Source of the DNA: an uncultured Clostridia bacterium
Lineage (GTDB): Bacteria; Bacillota; Clostridia; Oscillospirales; Ruminococcaceae
DNA length: 64,000 bases
Direction of reading: 5' to 3'
Assembly: GCA_946498095.1 (NCBI GenBank)
Contig: CAMMMX010000004.1
Coordinates: 62,001-126,000 of the forward strand
Under the pieces are notes generated by a model that was not told where the DNA came from, did no database searches, and was given only the letters and a program-made list of their open reading frames with translations. A program made the position numbers and the translations under genes. Below are positions 36,225 through 46,457 of this stretch, piece by piece (the first letter of the stretch is position 1; each line of letters opens with the position of its first letter).

Positions 36225-37074
36225 AAATGCACACATCTTTGCGAAATTGATTAGGCACGATTTGTCACAGGGAGTGCTTCGTTGCTGGTGGAAATACGTT
36301 TTTGTGATTTTTATCTTTGCCGTCCCCTGTGGGGTTCTATTTCTGTGTACAAAAAACGGAATACGGGAAGGAATTGTTACCAGCCAAGCGTCTGTTACCG
36401 ATTACCTGATTTATATCCTTAAAGGAATACGGGTTTATATTCCGACACCTGACACGAAGTTTGAAGTACCAATTTTATGGCTGATAGTGTATGTATATCT
36501 TGCGTTTGTAGCAGGAAGCTATCCGATAGACGATTTAGCACTCTCGGGACAACAAATTTTGCTTCGGACGCAAAAAAGAGTTCAGTGGTGGCTTGGTAAG
36601 TGTCTCTGGATTGTTTTGAATGCGATAATTTTTTTTGCCATTGGCTATGCGGTAATCATTTGTTTTGCGAGTGTCGGAGGGAATTTATCGTTGAAACCTA
36701 GTAATGATATTGTAAGGGTATACTGTGAGATGGATGTGTCCGGCGTAAATACGGGTAGTCTGCTTGCGGCGGTGACGGTACTACCTCTCATAACGGCAAT
36801 TGCATTGTCGCTTTTACAGACGACGCTCGCTATTATATTGAAACCGATTTATGCTTTTTTGTTGATTGCCTGTGTGATGGTTGCATCTGCTTATTTCTTT
36901 ACGTGGGTGTTACCCGGTAACCATATCATGTTATTACGCAACGCACTAATGATGGATGGCGGGATTCCTACGCCTTTTTCGCTGGCTTATATGACGGTGC
37001 TAGCGCTGGCGAGTATTATAGTAGGGTGCGTGGTTTTTCGTAGGTACGATATTCTAAATAAAGAACCGTCTTAG
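36217..37074 (+). CDS. ABC-2-like permease 3
   Basis: A 285-residue membrane protein with about six helices, opening MNKNAHIFAKLIRHDL. The loop SYPIDDLALSGQQILLRTQKR matches the loop position seen in permease 1 (FADSFFVDQKSG...). It overlaps permease 2 by 8 bases and precedes the ATPase by 14 bases. Three permeases for one ATPase suggest a hetero-oligomeric exporter or alternative partners. Confidence 0.7.
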   Translation: MNKNAHIFAKLIRHDLSQGVLRCWWKYVFVIFIFAVPCGVLFLCTKNGIREGIVTSQASVTDYLIYILKGIRVYIPTPDTKFEVPILWLIVYVYLAFVAGSYPIDDLALSGQQILLRTQKRVQWWLGKCLWIVLNAIIFFAIGYAVIICFASVGGNLSLKPSNDIVRVYCEMDVSGVNTGSLLAAVTVLPLITAIALSLLQTTLAIILKPIYAFLLIACVMVASAYFFTWVLPGNHIMLLRNALMMDGGIPTPFSLAYMTVLALASIIVGCVVFRRYDILNKEPS

Positions 37075-37088
37075 AGAGGAGAGCAATC

Positions 37089-37772
37089 ATGTACATAGAG
37101 CTTAAGGATGTAACGAAAACCATAAAAGGCGCAACTGTGCTGGAGGATGTCAGCCTACGGCTGGAGTCGGGAAAAGTGTGCGGCCTGCAAGGCAAAAATG
37201 GCTGCGGAAAAACGATGTTGATGCGTTGTATGTGTGGGCTTATCCATCCCACCAAGGGAAGTGTCAGCATCAATGGGGAAATTCTTGGAAAGGATTTGTC
37301 TTTTCCGCGCAGTGTGGGTGTGCTGATTGAAAATCCTGCATTTATCGATGCTTATACCGGATTTCATAATCTCAAGCTTCTAGCGTCCATTCAGGGGCGG
37401 ATTAACGACGAACAGATTCGGGAGAGCATCCGCAAGGTGGGGCTGGATCCGGACGATAAACGCAAGTATCGCAAGTACTCGCTGGGTATGAAACAGCGTT
37501 TGGGGATAGCGGCTGCTATTATGGAAGAACCGGAGATCGTGATACTGGATGAGCCCATTAACGCATTGGATGAAAAAGGCGTGCAATTGGTCAGGGGGAT
37601 TTTGCGAGAGCTTAAGGAAAAGGGCGCGTTGATTGTGATTGCCTGCCATGACAAAGAGGAGATGGAAGCGCTGTCGGACGAGATTTATACTATGGAGGAA
37701 GGGCGTATCACAGGGTGCCTAACAGTCTCAACAGCTTCGCAGCAGGAAATGGAGGCGGAGGATGAAACGTAA
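37089..37772 (+). CDS. ABC transporter ATP-binding protein
   Basis: A 227-residue ATPase of the bacitracin/antibiotic-export type. Walker A GKNGCGKT (about residues 35-42), signature YSLGMKQRLG, Walker B EIVILDEP and the switch His in IACHDKEE are all intact. Short length and operon place it as the energy unit for the three permeases. It overlaps the last gene by 11 bases. Confidence 0.92.
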   Translation: MYIELKDVTKTIKGATVLEDVSLRLESGKVCGLQGKNGCGKTMLMRCMCGLIHPTKGSVSINGEILGKDLSFPRSVGVLIENPAFIDAYTGFHNLKLLASIQGRINDEQIRESIRKVGLDPDDKRKYRKYSLGMKQRLGIAAAIMEEPEIVILDEPINALDEKGVQLVRGILRELKEKGALIVIACHDKEEMEALSDEIYTMEEGRITGCLTVSTASQQEMEAEDET

Positions 37773-38325
37773 AAGCAAAATATTATGTGTTGCCCTGCCG
37801 GTACTGATTTGTCTAGTGGGTGCATATGTGTGGCGGTTTGTTGATATTAACCGGCAGTATCCAGATCCAATTCTCAACGGTGCTGAAATGGGGGAGGCGC
37901 TGCAATTTGGAATCTTTGAATTGAAGGCGCTGGATTTTCAAATTAAAACCGCAGAGCAAGTCGCACAGGAGGAAAACTGTGACGTCAGAGATTTGAAAAA
38001 CTCAGCAGATTGCGAAATGAAGGTATTGTCTGTCACGCTTCAAGTGAAAAATACGGGAACTGAGACGGCAAAATTTAACGTAACGCCATATAGGATAGAA
38101 TCGCTCGATTGGTCAAACGGGTATTCGTTGTCAACTGCCCAATGGTTTTACGATTTACCAGAGCTTGCTTGTGAATTGGATCCGCAGGAAGTTCAGGATA
38201 TGTTGCTGGTGTTTGATGCATATGATTTTCAATTTCACTCCAGTGAATGGGAAAATTTTAATGGTCGGGAATTCGACTTGGTATTCTCTACTTATCCAAC
38301 GAAAAATTATATCCGGCTGCAATGA
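37762..38325 (+). CDS. Membrane-anchored extracytoplasmic protein of the ABC operon
   Basis: A 187-residue protein with one N-terminal hydrophobic segment (about residues 7-25) and an exported beta-rich domain, with MKVLSVTLQVKNTGTETAKF resembling the Ig-like domain of the operon's lipoprotein. No lipobox is clear, so it is likely an uncleaved anchor. The function may be immunity, sensing or assembly; the sequence does not decide. A terminator follows 15 bases after the stop. Confidence 0.65.
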   Translation: MKRKSKILCVALPVLICLVGAYVWRFVDINRQYPDPILNGAEMGEALQFGIFELKALDFQIKTAEQVAQEENCDVRDLKNSADCEMKVLSVTLQVKNTGTETAKFNVTPYRIESLDWSNGYSLSTAQWFYDLPELACELDPQEVQDMLLVFDAYDFQFHSSEWENFNGREFDLVFSTYPTKNYIRLQ

Positions 38326-38340
38326 ATCGAAATTGACAAC

Positions 38341-38366
38341 GCTCCCCTACACGGGGAGCTTTTCTT
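38341..38366 (+). terminator. Terminator of the peptide/ABC operon
   Basis: GCTCCCC/GGGGAGC stem with a 5-base loop and TTTTCTTT. Confidence 0.92.
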
Positions 38367-38440
38367 TGCCGTGAGTCACGGAAGCATAAAAAAATCCGAA
38401 CGCATCACTTGTTGGTGAAAAGTTCGGATTCTAAGTATCT

Positions 38441-38515
38441 TGGTGACCCGTGCGAGAATCGAACTCGCGATACCGCCGTGAAAGGGCGGTGTCTTAACCT
38501 CTTGACCAACGGGCC
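38441..38515 (-). tRNA. tRNA-Glu (TTC)
   Basis: Read on the minus strand it begins GGCCCGTTGGTCAAG and folds into a cloverleaf with anticodon loop CTTTCAC (anticodon TTC), T loop TTCGATTC and acceptor ACGGGTC followed by A and an encoded CCA. It shares a promoter with the tRNA-Met gene upstream. Confidence 0.95.
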
Positions 38516-38519
38516 GTGT

Positions 38520-38596
38520 TGGTAGCGGTAATTGGATTCGAACCAATGACACTGCGGGTATGAACCGCATGCTCTAGCCAACTGAGCTATACCGCC
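38520..38596 (-). tRNA. tRNA-Met (CAT), elongator type
   Basis: Read on the minus strand it begins GGCGGTATAGCTCAGTTGG; anticodon loop TTCATAC, T loop TTCGAATC, encoded CCA. The paired first base (G1-C72) argues for an elongator; a lysidine-modified tRNA-Ile2 with CAT is the alternative. It is transcribed before tRNA-Glu, 4 bases apart. Confidence 0.92.
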
Positions 38597-38633
38597 TTAT
38601 ATATTCTATAGACTATCCGCTGCAGCGAATATT

Positions 38634-38662
38634 ATTATACATGATACGCGTTTTTTTGTCAA
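38634..38662 (-). promoter_or_regulatory. Consensus promoter of the tRNA-Met/tRNA-Glu pair
   Basis: On the minus strand: TTGACA, 17 bp, TATAAT, a perfect sigma-A consensus, as expected for stable RNA genes. Confidence 0.95.
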
Positions 38663-38778
38663 CTGTTTTTTCATCATTTACAGATTGTTTTATTTTTATC
38701 CGCGCAATCCTCGCACGCCGCAAGCGTCTCTGCAATTGCCGTCCAATACATACGGCGCGATAAAAAACGCCTATCCAC

Positions 38779-38807
38779 TTGTGCTTTTGCGCGGATTATG
38801 CTAAAAT
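38779..38807 (+). promoter_or_regulatory. Sigma-A promoter of fba
   Basis: TTGTGC, 17 bp, TAAAAT, about 38 bases before the fba start codon. Confidence 0.75.
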
Positions 38808-38844
38808 AAATGGGACAATACTTTAATGAAAGAGAGTGTCGCAT

Positions 38845-39876
38845 ATGCCAGTTGTCAATTACGAGCAATATAAGATGATGCTGGAGAACGCCTCCAAAAA
38901 TCATTACGCCTACCCCGCTTTCAACGTCTCCAATCTTGAGACGGCCAACGCCGTTTTGGAGGGCCTTGCTCAGGCGAAGTCCGACGGTATCATCCAGGTA
39001 TCTACCGGCGGCGGCGAGCACGCGTCCGGACAGGCTGTCAAGGACAGCGCGCTGGGAGCGATTACGTTGGCCAACCATGTCCATATGATGGCGCAGAAGT
39101 ATAACATCTTTGTCGCGCTGCACACCGACCACTGCAAGGCGGAAAAGGTCGATAGCTTTATGATTCCCTTGATTGAAGAGACGGAGCGTCGCCGTGCCCG
39201 CGGGGAAGCGAATCTCTTTAACAGCCATATGTTTGACGGTTCCTCCGTGTCGATCGCTAAAAATATTGAAATTGCGTCCGAGCTGCTTAAGCGCTGTGCG
39301 AAAAACGATATCGTGCTCGAGGTCGAGTCCGGCGTCGTCGGTGGCGAGGAGGACGGAGAGGACAACAGCGGCGTAGAGAACGAAAAGCTGTATACCACCT
39401 CTGAGGACATGCTTCAGATTTATACCGCGCTGTCCAAGATTCCGAATGCGACGTTCATGTTCGCTGCGACGTTTGGCAACGTCCATGGCGTATACAAGCC
39501 GGGTAATGTCAAGCTGAAACCTACCGTTTTGCGTGATGGTCAGGCCGCACTGAAAAAGGCCTTCGGCGACGATGCCAAGTTCTATTATGTTTTCCATGGC
39601 GGATCCGGTTCGGCCAAGAGCGAAATCGAGGAGACGCTGGAGTACGGTGTCATTAAAATGAATATTGACACGGATACCCAGTATGCGTTCAGCCGTCCGA
39701 TCGCTGACCATGTCTTCAAGAACTATGATGGAATTTTGAAGGTTGACGGTGAAGTAGGTAACAAGAAGGTTTATGACCCTCGTTCTTACCTGAAAGCGGG
39801 CGAGAAAGGAATGGCGCAACGCGTTATCGAGGCCTGTAACGACCTGCATTCCACTGGAAAAACACTGTACAAATAA
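38845..39876 (+). CDS. fba: Class II fructose-bisphosphate aldolase
   Basis: A 343-residue zinc aldolase of the long class IIA type, central to glycolysis. Visible landmarks: ALHTDHCKAEKVDSFM with zinc and catalytic residues, LFNSHMFDGSS, the zinc-binding Glu in IVLEVESGVVGGEEDG, His in FGNVHGVYKPG and His in YVFHGGSGS, and NIDTDTQYAFS near the end. ATG 38845 (MPVVNYEQY) is preferred to GTG 38836. Own promoter and terminator: a single-gene unit. Confidence 0.96.
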   Translation: MPVVNYEQYKMMLENASKNHYAYPAFNVSNLETANAVLEGLAQAKSDGIIQVSTGGGEHASGQAVKDSALGAITLANHVHMMAQKYNIFVALHTDHCKAEKVDSFMIPLIEETERRRARGEANLFNSHMFDGSSVSIAKNIEIASELLKRCAKNDIVLEVESGVVGGEEDGEDNSGVENEKLYTTSEDMLQIYTALSKIPNATFMFAATFGNVHGVYKPGNVKLKPTVLRDGQAALKKAFGDDAKFYYVFHGGSGSAKSEIEETLEYGVIKMNIDTDTQYAFSRPIADHVFKNYDGILKVDGEVGNKKVYDPRSYLKAGEKGMAQRVIEACNDLHSTGKTLYK

Positions 39877-39899
39877 AGACGTGTTAGCTACGTACAGAA

Positions 39900-39927
39900 A
39901 GCCCTGGTATGATTACCAGGGCTTTTA
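39900..39927 (+). terminator. Terminator of fba
   Basis: Stem GCCCTGGTA/TACCAGGGC, loop TGAT, then TTTT. Confidence 0.92.
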
Positions 39928-40186
39928 CTTTATGGCTGAAAAGAAGCTAAAACGCATGAAATATTGTTTGTTTCGACGGGTGTCGTTCGCGTCTTGGTGA
40001 GACAGTACAGACGGAAGACGCGTTGACATGTATGTCGGACAACGGCTACATGTCAACTGTTGTTTCCTACCAGAGAGATTCCTGACGAAAATGTGTGGGG
40101 AAAGCTTGCCCTCATAGGAAAAATGTAGTATACTGAGTATCAGACGGCTTTTTGCCGGGAATGCTGAATATAGAGGGGTTGGTTGG

Positions 40187-40954
40187 ATGCAGTTGAGGCT
40201 GGACAGGCTGGTCTGTTCTCAGACTGGAATGTCCAGGAGGGAAGCGAAGGAGCTTATCCGTAAAAGGGAAATCCTGCTTAACGGCAAGCCGTGTACCGCG
40301 GAAGAAAAGGTTGATCCGCAAGTGGACACAGTGTCGGTAAAGGGAGAGACTATTTTTTATCGGCAGTATCTGTATGTGATGCTGAATAAACCTAAAGGAG
40401 TCGTCAGCGCGACAGAGGATGAGGTGCACCGTACCGTACTGGATCTGTTGCCTGAACCGCTCAAACGAAAAGGTATGTTTCCGGCTGGACGGCTGGATAA
40501 GGATACTCGTGGCTTTGTATTGCTGACGGATGACGGTGCGTTCGCTCATGATATCCTGTCGCCCCGCAACCATGTCGAAAAAACATATCTGCTGCAGACG
40601 GATATCCCGATGGATGCGTCCGATGTAGAGGCGTTTGCGCAGGGGATTGCCATTGGCGGCGGGGATGTATGCATGCCCGCTATGCTTCGGGCGGTGGCGC
40701 CGCTTGATTTCCGGACGGCGTGCCAAGGTGTGTATGTCCGAGCTGGCAGTTTTTGCTATGGCGAGATTACAATCCGCGAGGGGATGTACCATCAAATCAG
40801 GCGGATGCTGCAGATGAGAGGGAAAAGGGTTATAGAATTAAAAAGGGTGAAAATCGGCGGCCTGCAATTGCTCGGATCTCTACCGGAGGGCCAAGCGCGC
40901 ATGCTGACGCAAGAGGAGATTGCCCAGCTTCGTGCTGGGAAGCAATCTGATTAA
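40187..40954 (+). CDS. rsuA: 16S rRNA pseudouridine synthase (RsuA family)
   Basis: A 255-residue protein with an N-terminal S4 RNA-binding domain (RLDRLVCSQTGMSRREAKEL) and the RsuA/RluB catalytic domain. The catalytic Asp lies in AGRLDKDTRGFVLLTDDG, and GMYHQIRRML is the family block. RsuA modifies U516 of 16S rRNA. The family includes RluB/E/F, so the target base is inferred. The leader 39930-40186 holds no other gene. Confidence 0.9.
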   Translation: MQLRLDRLVCSQTGMSRREAKELIRKREILLNGKPCTAEEKVDPQVDTVSVKGETIFYRQYLYVMLNKPKGVVSATEDEVHRTVLDLLPEPLKRKGMFPAGRLDKDTRGFVLLTDDGAFAHDILSPRNHVEKTYLLQTDIPMDASDVEAFAQGIAIGGGDVCMPAMLRAVAPLDFRTACQGVYVRAGSFCYGEITIREGMYHQIRRMLQMRGKRVIELKRVKIGGLQLLGSLPEGQARMLTQEEIAQLRAGKQSD

Positions 40955-41140
40955 AATAGGTAAAAATGACTCAAAATCCGCTTGAATTTTAACGAAAACG
41001 CCAAATCATTGGTCATTATTGATAAAATAGCGGAGAAAACTTTGGGCATTACGTTACTGTTATTTTCTTTGAAAATCTGTTATAGTATAAATAGATAGTT
41101 TGTACTATACCCATATCATCATATAGGAGGTCATTTGGTA

Positions 41141-42283
41141 ATGGCAAGTTTATCATTAAAAGGAATTGTCAAAAGATATCCGGGCGGCGTTACTGCTGTT
41201 TCAGACTTTAATATGGAGATTAAAGATAAGGAATTTATCATTCTGGTCGGCCCGTCTGGCTGCGGTAAATCCACTACGCTCCGTATGATTGCCGGACTGG
41301 AGGAGATCTCCGAGGGTGAGCTTTACATCGGCGACCGCCTTGTAAACGATGTGGCGCCCAAGGACAGGGATATCGCGATGGTGTTCCAGAACTACGCGCT
41401 GTATCCGCATATGACGGTTTACGAGAATATGGCCTTTGGCTTAAAGCTGAGAAAGACGCCGAAGGACGAGATTAAAAAGAGGGTAGAAGAGGCTGCCCGT
41501 ATCCTGGATATTTCCCATTTGCTCGACAGAAAGCCGAAGGCTTTGTCCGGTGGTCAGCGGCAGCGTGTTGCGCTGGGCCGTGCAATCGTCCGTGAGCCGC
41601 AGGTCTTCCTGCTTGACGAACCTTTGTCCAACTTGGACGCGAAGCTGCGTGCACAAATGCGTACCGAGCTTTCGTTGCTCCATAAGAGACTGGGTACCAC
41701 CTTTATTTACGTTACCCACGACCAGACTGAGGCTATGACGATGGGCGACCGTATCGTCGTTATGAAAGACGGCCTGATCCAGCAGGTGGACACTCCTCAG
41801 GTACTGTACGATAGACCCTGCAACCAGTTCGTCGCCGGTTTCATCGGTTCTCCGCAGATGAACTTTATTGAATCTGTGCTGCTGTTTGAGGATGGCAAGT
41901 ATTTTGTCGAATTCGGCTCAGAGGATACCAAGTCTACCAGGGGCACGAAGTACCGCGTTGAACTTCCTGAAGTCAAGGCGAAGAACGAGATCCTGAAAGA
42001 ATATGTGGGTAAAACCATTACGATGGGTATCCGTCCGGAATGCATCCATGACGAAGAAATGTTCCTCTCCGCTGCCACAACGGGCGTGATTGAGGCGAAC
42101 GTAGATGTAACGGAAATGATGGGTGCGGAAACCTATCTGTATTTGACCTGTGAAAACATCCCCATGATCGCACGTGTTTCGAATCGTTCGAAGGCTCGTC
42201 CTGGCGACCGTATCAAGGTTGCGATCGATCCCAATCGTATGCATCTGTTCGATAAGGAAACCGAACGTACGATCATCAACTAA
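41141..42283 (+). CDS. msmX: Multi-sugar ABC transporter ATPase (MsmX/UgpC type)
   Basis: A 380-residue CUT1-type ATPase. Walker [10 protein letters not shown], signature [14 protein letters not shown], Walker [12 protein letters not shown], followed by the long C-terminal regulatory OB-like domain ([13 protein letters not shown]). No permease or binding protein genes are near, so this is the shared ATPase that energises several sugar importers in Gram-positive bacteria. ATG 41141 has AGGAGG with spacing 10; TTG 41135 is too close. A terminator follows. Confidence 0.93.
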   Translation: MASLSLKGIVKRYPGGVTAVSDFNMEIKDKEFIILVGPSGCGKSTTLRMIAGLEEISEGELYIGDRLVNDVAPKDRDIAMVFQNYALYPHMTVYENMAFGLKLRKTPKDEIKKRVEEAARILDISHLLDRKPKALSGGQRQRVALGRAIVREPQVFLLDEPLSNLDAKLRAQMRTELSLLHKRLGTTFIYVTHDQTEAMTMGDRIVVMKDGLIQQVDTPQVLYDRPCNQFVAGFIGSPQMNFIESVLLFEDGKYFVEFGSEDTKSTRGTKYRVELPEVKAKNEILKEYVGKTITMGIRPECIHDEEMFLSAATTGVIEANVDVTEMMGAETYLYLTCENIPMIARVSNRSKARPGDRIKVAIDPNRMHLFDKETERTIIN

Positions 42284-42301
42284 TCGCTTATTTCGTTTTA
42301 C

Positions 42302-42338
42302 AAAAAGGCCTGTATGCTCAGACGTGCAGGTCTTTTTT
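42302..42338 (+). terminator. Terminator of msmX
   Basis: AAAAAGGCCTGTA pairs with TGCAGGTCTTTTT with two G-U pairs, followed by a T-run. The rest of the spacer to 42668 shows no convincing gene, only a TATAAT box near 42457. Confidence 0.8.
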
Positions 42339-42668
42339 TATTGCATCTACTGGTGGACCTGTGCTGCTGCGAAAATTTATAGCGCAATTCAGACAAAAAT
42401 TTGCATCCTTCTGTGGTATGATCGATGTATGGATTTTTATTTTGCCCTATTTATGGTATAATAGCCACAGCGGTTTTTTGTGGTTTAAAATCATGACTTT
42501 AGAGTTGTCCCTCCTTTACGCCGTTCTCTTGGCAAGGTTTATCCGGTATGAACTTTATCGAATTAACTGGCAGGTATACTTGCAATGCCTGCGGACAGGG
42601 GACGCTGTGATTCGCAGGTCGTATCCTGGAGACGGTTTTTAAGAAGAGAGCAAGGTGAATTTGTTTCA

Positions 42669-43106
42669 TTGAGAAAATTTAGATGTACGAAAAGCATGAT
42701 GATTATCCTGTATATTTTTCTGATTCTGGTAGCGGCGGCTGCGTGGGTAGGATCGCATTTCGTGCCGCCGGAAATACCGGGATGGATCACATGGTCTGCA
42801 CTTGCGCTGATCTGGGCGCTGTGTTTATTTGGGCTCATTTATTTTGGCTTTTACTTTACCGGTATTGTTTATGAGGTCAGCGAACGAGAGCTGATCCGAT
42901 CGTCCGGCGTTTTCATCCGAAACCGTCGTGTGATCAAAATGGAGGCTATTCAGTACACAACTACCATTACCTTTCCCTTTAACCGGATTACTGGCATTAA
43001 CTTTCTGGTTATACATGGCCTAGGGGGATCGCTTCTATTTTCCTGGCTGAAAAAGAGCGATATACAGCAGATCAAGCAAATGCTTCCCAAGAATGTAGTG
43101 GGTTAA
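42669..43106 (+). CDS. Bacterial PH-domain membrane protein (YdbS-like)
   Basis: A 145-residue protein with two N-terminal helices (about residues 10-32 and 36-62) and one bPH2 domain: YEVSERELIRSSGVFIRNRR, then FNRITGINFLVI. YdbS/YdbT-type pairs occur together in Firmicutes and protect against some bacteriocins; that role is only inferred here. The start is probably TTG 42669 with AAGGTGA upstream; other starts remain possible. The larger partner gene begins 139 bp downstream. Confidence 0.75.
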   Translation: MRKFRCTKSMMIILYIFLILVAAAAWVGSHFVPPEIPGWITWSALALIWALCLFGLIYFGFYFTGIVYEVSERELIRSSGVFIRNRRVIKMEAIQYTTTITFPFNRITGINFLVIHGLGGSLLFSWLKKSDIQQIKQMLPKNVVG

Positions 43107-43245
43107 GGGGAAGCTGATATTCATGGGGGGCACAACACTTCTGCTGATCCCTTTGAAAGAATACGATGATCGATGATTCGTCTGTTACCTTATGCAAGGG
43201 ATAGAATTTTAAAGGGCTTTATGTGTTACGGAAAGGAGACGGGGG

Positions 43246-44688
43246 ATGGAGAGGCTGCGTCAGCATCCTGTCAATATTCTTCAGCATATTGGAAGGAATC
43301 TTTACTTGCTTCTGATCCCTGTAATCAGAGGTATCCTTTATTTGAATTTTGACTTTTATGCCTGGCTCAAAGGCGCTTGGCTGGATATTTTAGTTGTGAT
43401 GTTTCTGTTGGGAATCGCTTTATACAAGTGGTACTCGTTTACGTTCATCTTACAACGCGACGGTTTGCTAATTGAAAAGGGAATTTTCATTAAGCTGCGG
43501 ACTTATATCCCTTATCAAGCGTTTTCGTTGATGAATTTTGAACAGCCATTTTATTTTTTGCCTTTCCGTGCAGTCAAAGCATTCGGTGTGACGGATGCGT
43601 TTAGCTTTTCCAAATCTGATTTTACCGCCACAGTGTCCATCTCTACGGCGAAGCGCCTGCGTGACAAGACGTCACGGCATGAAGATCATACACAGCCGCG
43701 TTACAGGAGAATTTATAAGCCGTCTCATTTTCATATTGCGCTGCTTTCCATTTTTACCTCCAATTCACTGACGGGAATTATCTTCGCTGCGACGTTTATC
43801 ATCCAGTCAGGGACGATTATTGGCAATCAAATTAAGGATCTTCTTCTGAATACGATATCTGAGGTTGCCAACTACCTGTCTTTGGGACTACATCCGGCGG
43901 CGGTGTTTCTTTCCCTGATCTTGATTGGTGGGTATGTGCTGTCCGTGATCAGGAACCTGCTGCGCTATATCCGTTTTAAAATTTCTCGAGAGGAAAACGA
44001 GTTGACCATTTTTTCCGGTGCAGTGACGCAGTATAATTATACAATGCCGGTTCGGAAAATAAACTATATCGATATTAAACAGACGCTGTTGACGAAATTT
44101 TTTGGTATCTGCTCGGTTTTCGTCCACCTGATTGGCTACAATAAAAACAAACGGGAACTGTCGGTGCTGATCCCTCCTGCAAATAAAAGGGAGGCACTGG
44201 GCACCTTGCGTATCCTGCTTCCGGAATTCCAACAGGGGCAGGTACAGACGCATCCCCATATCCGTACGCTGTCACGCTTTTTAATTCCCCCGGTTTCGGT
44301 TGTGTTATGCATCCCTGCGGTTGCGTTCGTGTTGTGGTTGCTGTTCCCCGATTGGTTGGATCTCATCCTTTTTGTTGCGATTATGGGGGAATTGCCGGCC
44401 CTGTGGTGGATTGCAGTCAAAATAACCGCTTATTTTACAAACGGCCTTGGCATTAGCGGAGATACGTTAACGCTACAGTACGCATTTGCTTTCAATTTTC
44501 ATACGGTTATCGTGCCTGCGGATCGAATCGTCTATGTCAACCTCAGGCAAAGCATCTATCAAAAAATGTCCAGTTGCTGTGACATTGTTGTTTACACGAA
44601 CTCTGATTTTGTCAGAAAGCACACGATTCAAAACCTGCCTGTCGAAAAAGCGCGAGAAATTCTGAGAAATACGTATCATAATATTTGA
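43246..44688 (+). CDS. Multi-domain bPH2 membrane protein (YdbT-like)
   Basis: A 480-residue protein with alternating pairs of transmembrane helices and three bPH2-like domains: FILQRDGLLIEKGIFIKLRT (about 65-84), RFKISREENELTIFSGAVTQ (about 243-262) and GLGISGDTLTLQYAFAFNFH (about 403-422). This repeat architecture matches YdbT. GGAAAGGAG precedes the ATG. With the smaller YdbS-like gene it forms the usual two-gene unit. Confidence 0.82.
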   Translation: MERLRQHPVNILQHIGRNLYLLLIPVIRGILYLNFDFYAWLKGAWLDILVVMFLLGIALYKWYSFTFILQRDGLLIEKGIFIKLRTYIPYQAFSLMNFEQPFYFLPFRAVKAFGVTDAFSFSKSDFTATVSISTAKRLRDKTSRHEDHTQPRYRRIYKPSHFHIALLSIFTSNSLTGIIFAATFIIQSGTIIGNQIKDLLLNTISEVANYLSLGLHPAAVFLSLILIGGYVLSVIRNLLRYIRFKISREENELTIFSGAVTQYNYTMPVRKINYIDIKQTLLTKFFGICSVFVHLIGYNKNKRELSVLIPPANKREALGTLRILLPEFQQGQVQTHPHIRTLSRFLIPPVSVVLCIPAVAFVLWLLFPDWLDLILFVAIMGELPALWWIAVKITAYFTNGLGISGDTLTLQYAFAFNFHTVIVPADRIVYVNLRQSIYQKMSSCCDIVVYTNSDFVRKHTIQNLPVEKAREILRNTYHNI

Positions 44689-44795
44689 AATTTGCTTGCT
44701 TCATATTATGACTTATGTTATAATAAATTAGGAAAATAAATAATATTTATCCATATTTGAAACGCGATGAGTCCGGGGAACGAGGTGAAAACAGC

Positions 44796-45194
44796 ATGAA
44801 ACACAGAGGATACCGGAAGAATGCAGAAAATGAGAAAACAGAGAATGCTATTCAGAATAAGAATCAAAAATTAAATATACGTATATTTCCGGAAGGAGAG
44901 GATGTTCCCGGGGAGATCGAAGGAGAGGTTCATGTTGTCTTCCGCCCATCTCCCGATCCGTTCGTGTTTTCGGTAGCGCAGCCGCAGCTTAAACAGGAGG
45001 AAAAGCAAGAGAAAAAACGAGATCAGGGGAAAGGATTGTATATTTTTTTATTTGCTCTGCTGCTGTTGTGTATGCTCGGGATTTTATATGTCAGCGGCCT
45101 GATATATACGCCGGGACAAAAATATGAAGGAAATCGTTCTGAAGCCCCAGAAGTTTTTCAAGGCGAAGCGGTGTTTGAGGACGGCGAAAGATAA
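44796..45194 (+). CDS. Hypothetical single-pass membrane protein
   Basis: A 132-residue protein: a polar, Asn/Glu/Lys-rich N-terminal region of about 80 residues, one transmembrane helix (about 84-106, LYIFLFALLLLCMLGILYV) and a short acidic tail. No known domain. GAGGTG lies eight bases before ATG 44796; an upstream TTG at 44757 is possible. It follows the YdbT-like gene by about 110 bases of AT-rich spacer. Confidence 0.6.
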   Translation: MKHRGYRKNAENEKTENAIQNKNQKLNIRIFPEGEDVPGEIEGEVHVVFRPSPDPFVFSVAQPQLKQEEKQEKKRDQGKGLYIFLFALLLLCMLGILYVSGLIYTPGQKYEGNRSEAPEVFQGEAVFEDGER

Positions 45195-45399
45195 CTAAGT
45201 GGATGCTTGTATCAGCTCCCTCCTGGTATGGATGCGGATGTCCACTTGTCTTTCTGACGATAGATACGGCTCCTATCTTACTAGTAGTGGGTTGACTTTT
45301 GGGATGGATGGCTTGACGAACATCGCATAAAAGCGGAAAGACTATTCTCTGCTAGTGAATGCCTCTGGACATCATAAACAGGTCCATATCGGAACGTAA

Positions 45400-45434
45400 A
45401 AAAAGCAAGACAGTTACAAACTGTCTTGCTTTTT
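45400..45434. terminator. Intrinsic terminator (usable on both strands)
   Basis: Stem AAAAAGCAAGACAGT/ACTGTCTTGCTTTTT with 5-base loop; A-run on one side and T-run on the other. Confidence 0.92.
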
Positions 45435-45588
45435 GCGTTATATAAAGACTGCCTGGCACATGTTAGCAGGTGGCGGTGCAATACGATATCTTCCTGTCAG
45501 AAGGCGGTCAGGGAGAAAGAGTTTATCTGATAGTACAGTATAGTCTTGTCTAGAAATGGCAAGGGTGCTTTTGTTCGAGTAAACCGCT

Positions 45589-45617
45589 TTAGACAATGAG
45601 GTATCTTGTGGTATAAT
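45589..45617 (+). promoter_or_regulatory. Promoter of the serine recombinase
   Basis: TTAGAC, 17 bp, TATAAT. The start codon lies about 240 bases downstream. Confidence 0.7.
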
Positions 45618-45860
45618 AGAACCCGGTTTGCTGCATTTCATTACGGCTTGATGGGAGAACGTGAAATCGTATGAGACGCAAAATAATTCGACGGATGTGA
45701 ACAGGTGGTATCAACGACTGTAGCAGGAGAAACGGATATCTCGCTTCCTCCATAACGGGCTGGCTGCCTTGACAGAAGAGATTTTCTCAACCTATAACGA
45801 TATGTCAGGCGTGTTAATGGTGTACAACCTATTGATAGGAAATGGAGGCGAGCCATCTAG

Positions 45861-46457
<597 letters not shown>

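Larger units (their letters stand above)
45195..45860 (+). other. Spacer with terminator and recombinase promoter
   Basis: No credible coding region is seen in these 666 bases. There is an imperfect hairpin AAGTGGA/TCCACTT at about 45197-45250, a strong terminator at 45400-45434, and a promoter at 45589. The 240-base leader before the recombinase gene shows no clear inverted repeats of the kind used as invertible-promoter ends. Confidence 0.55.
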
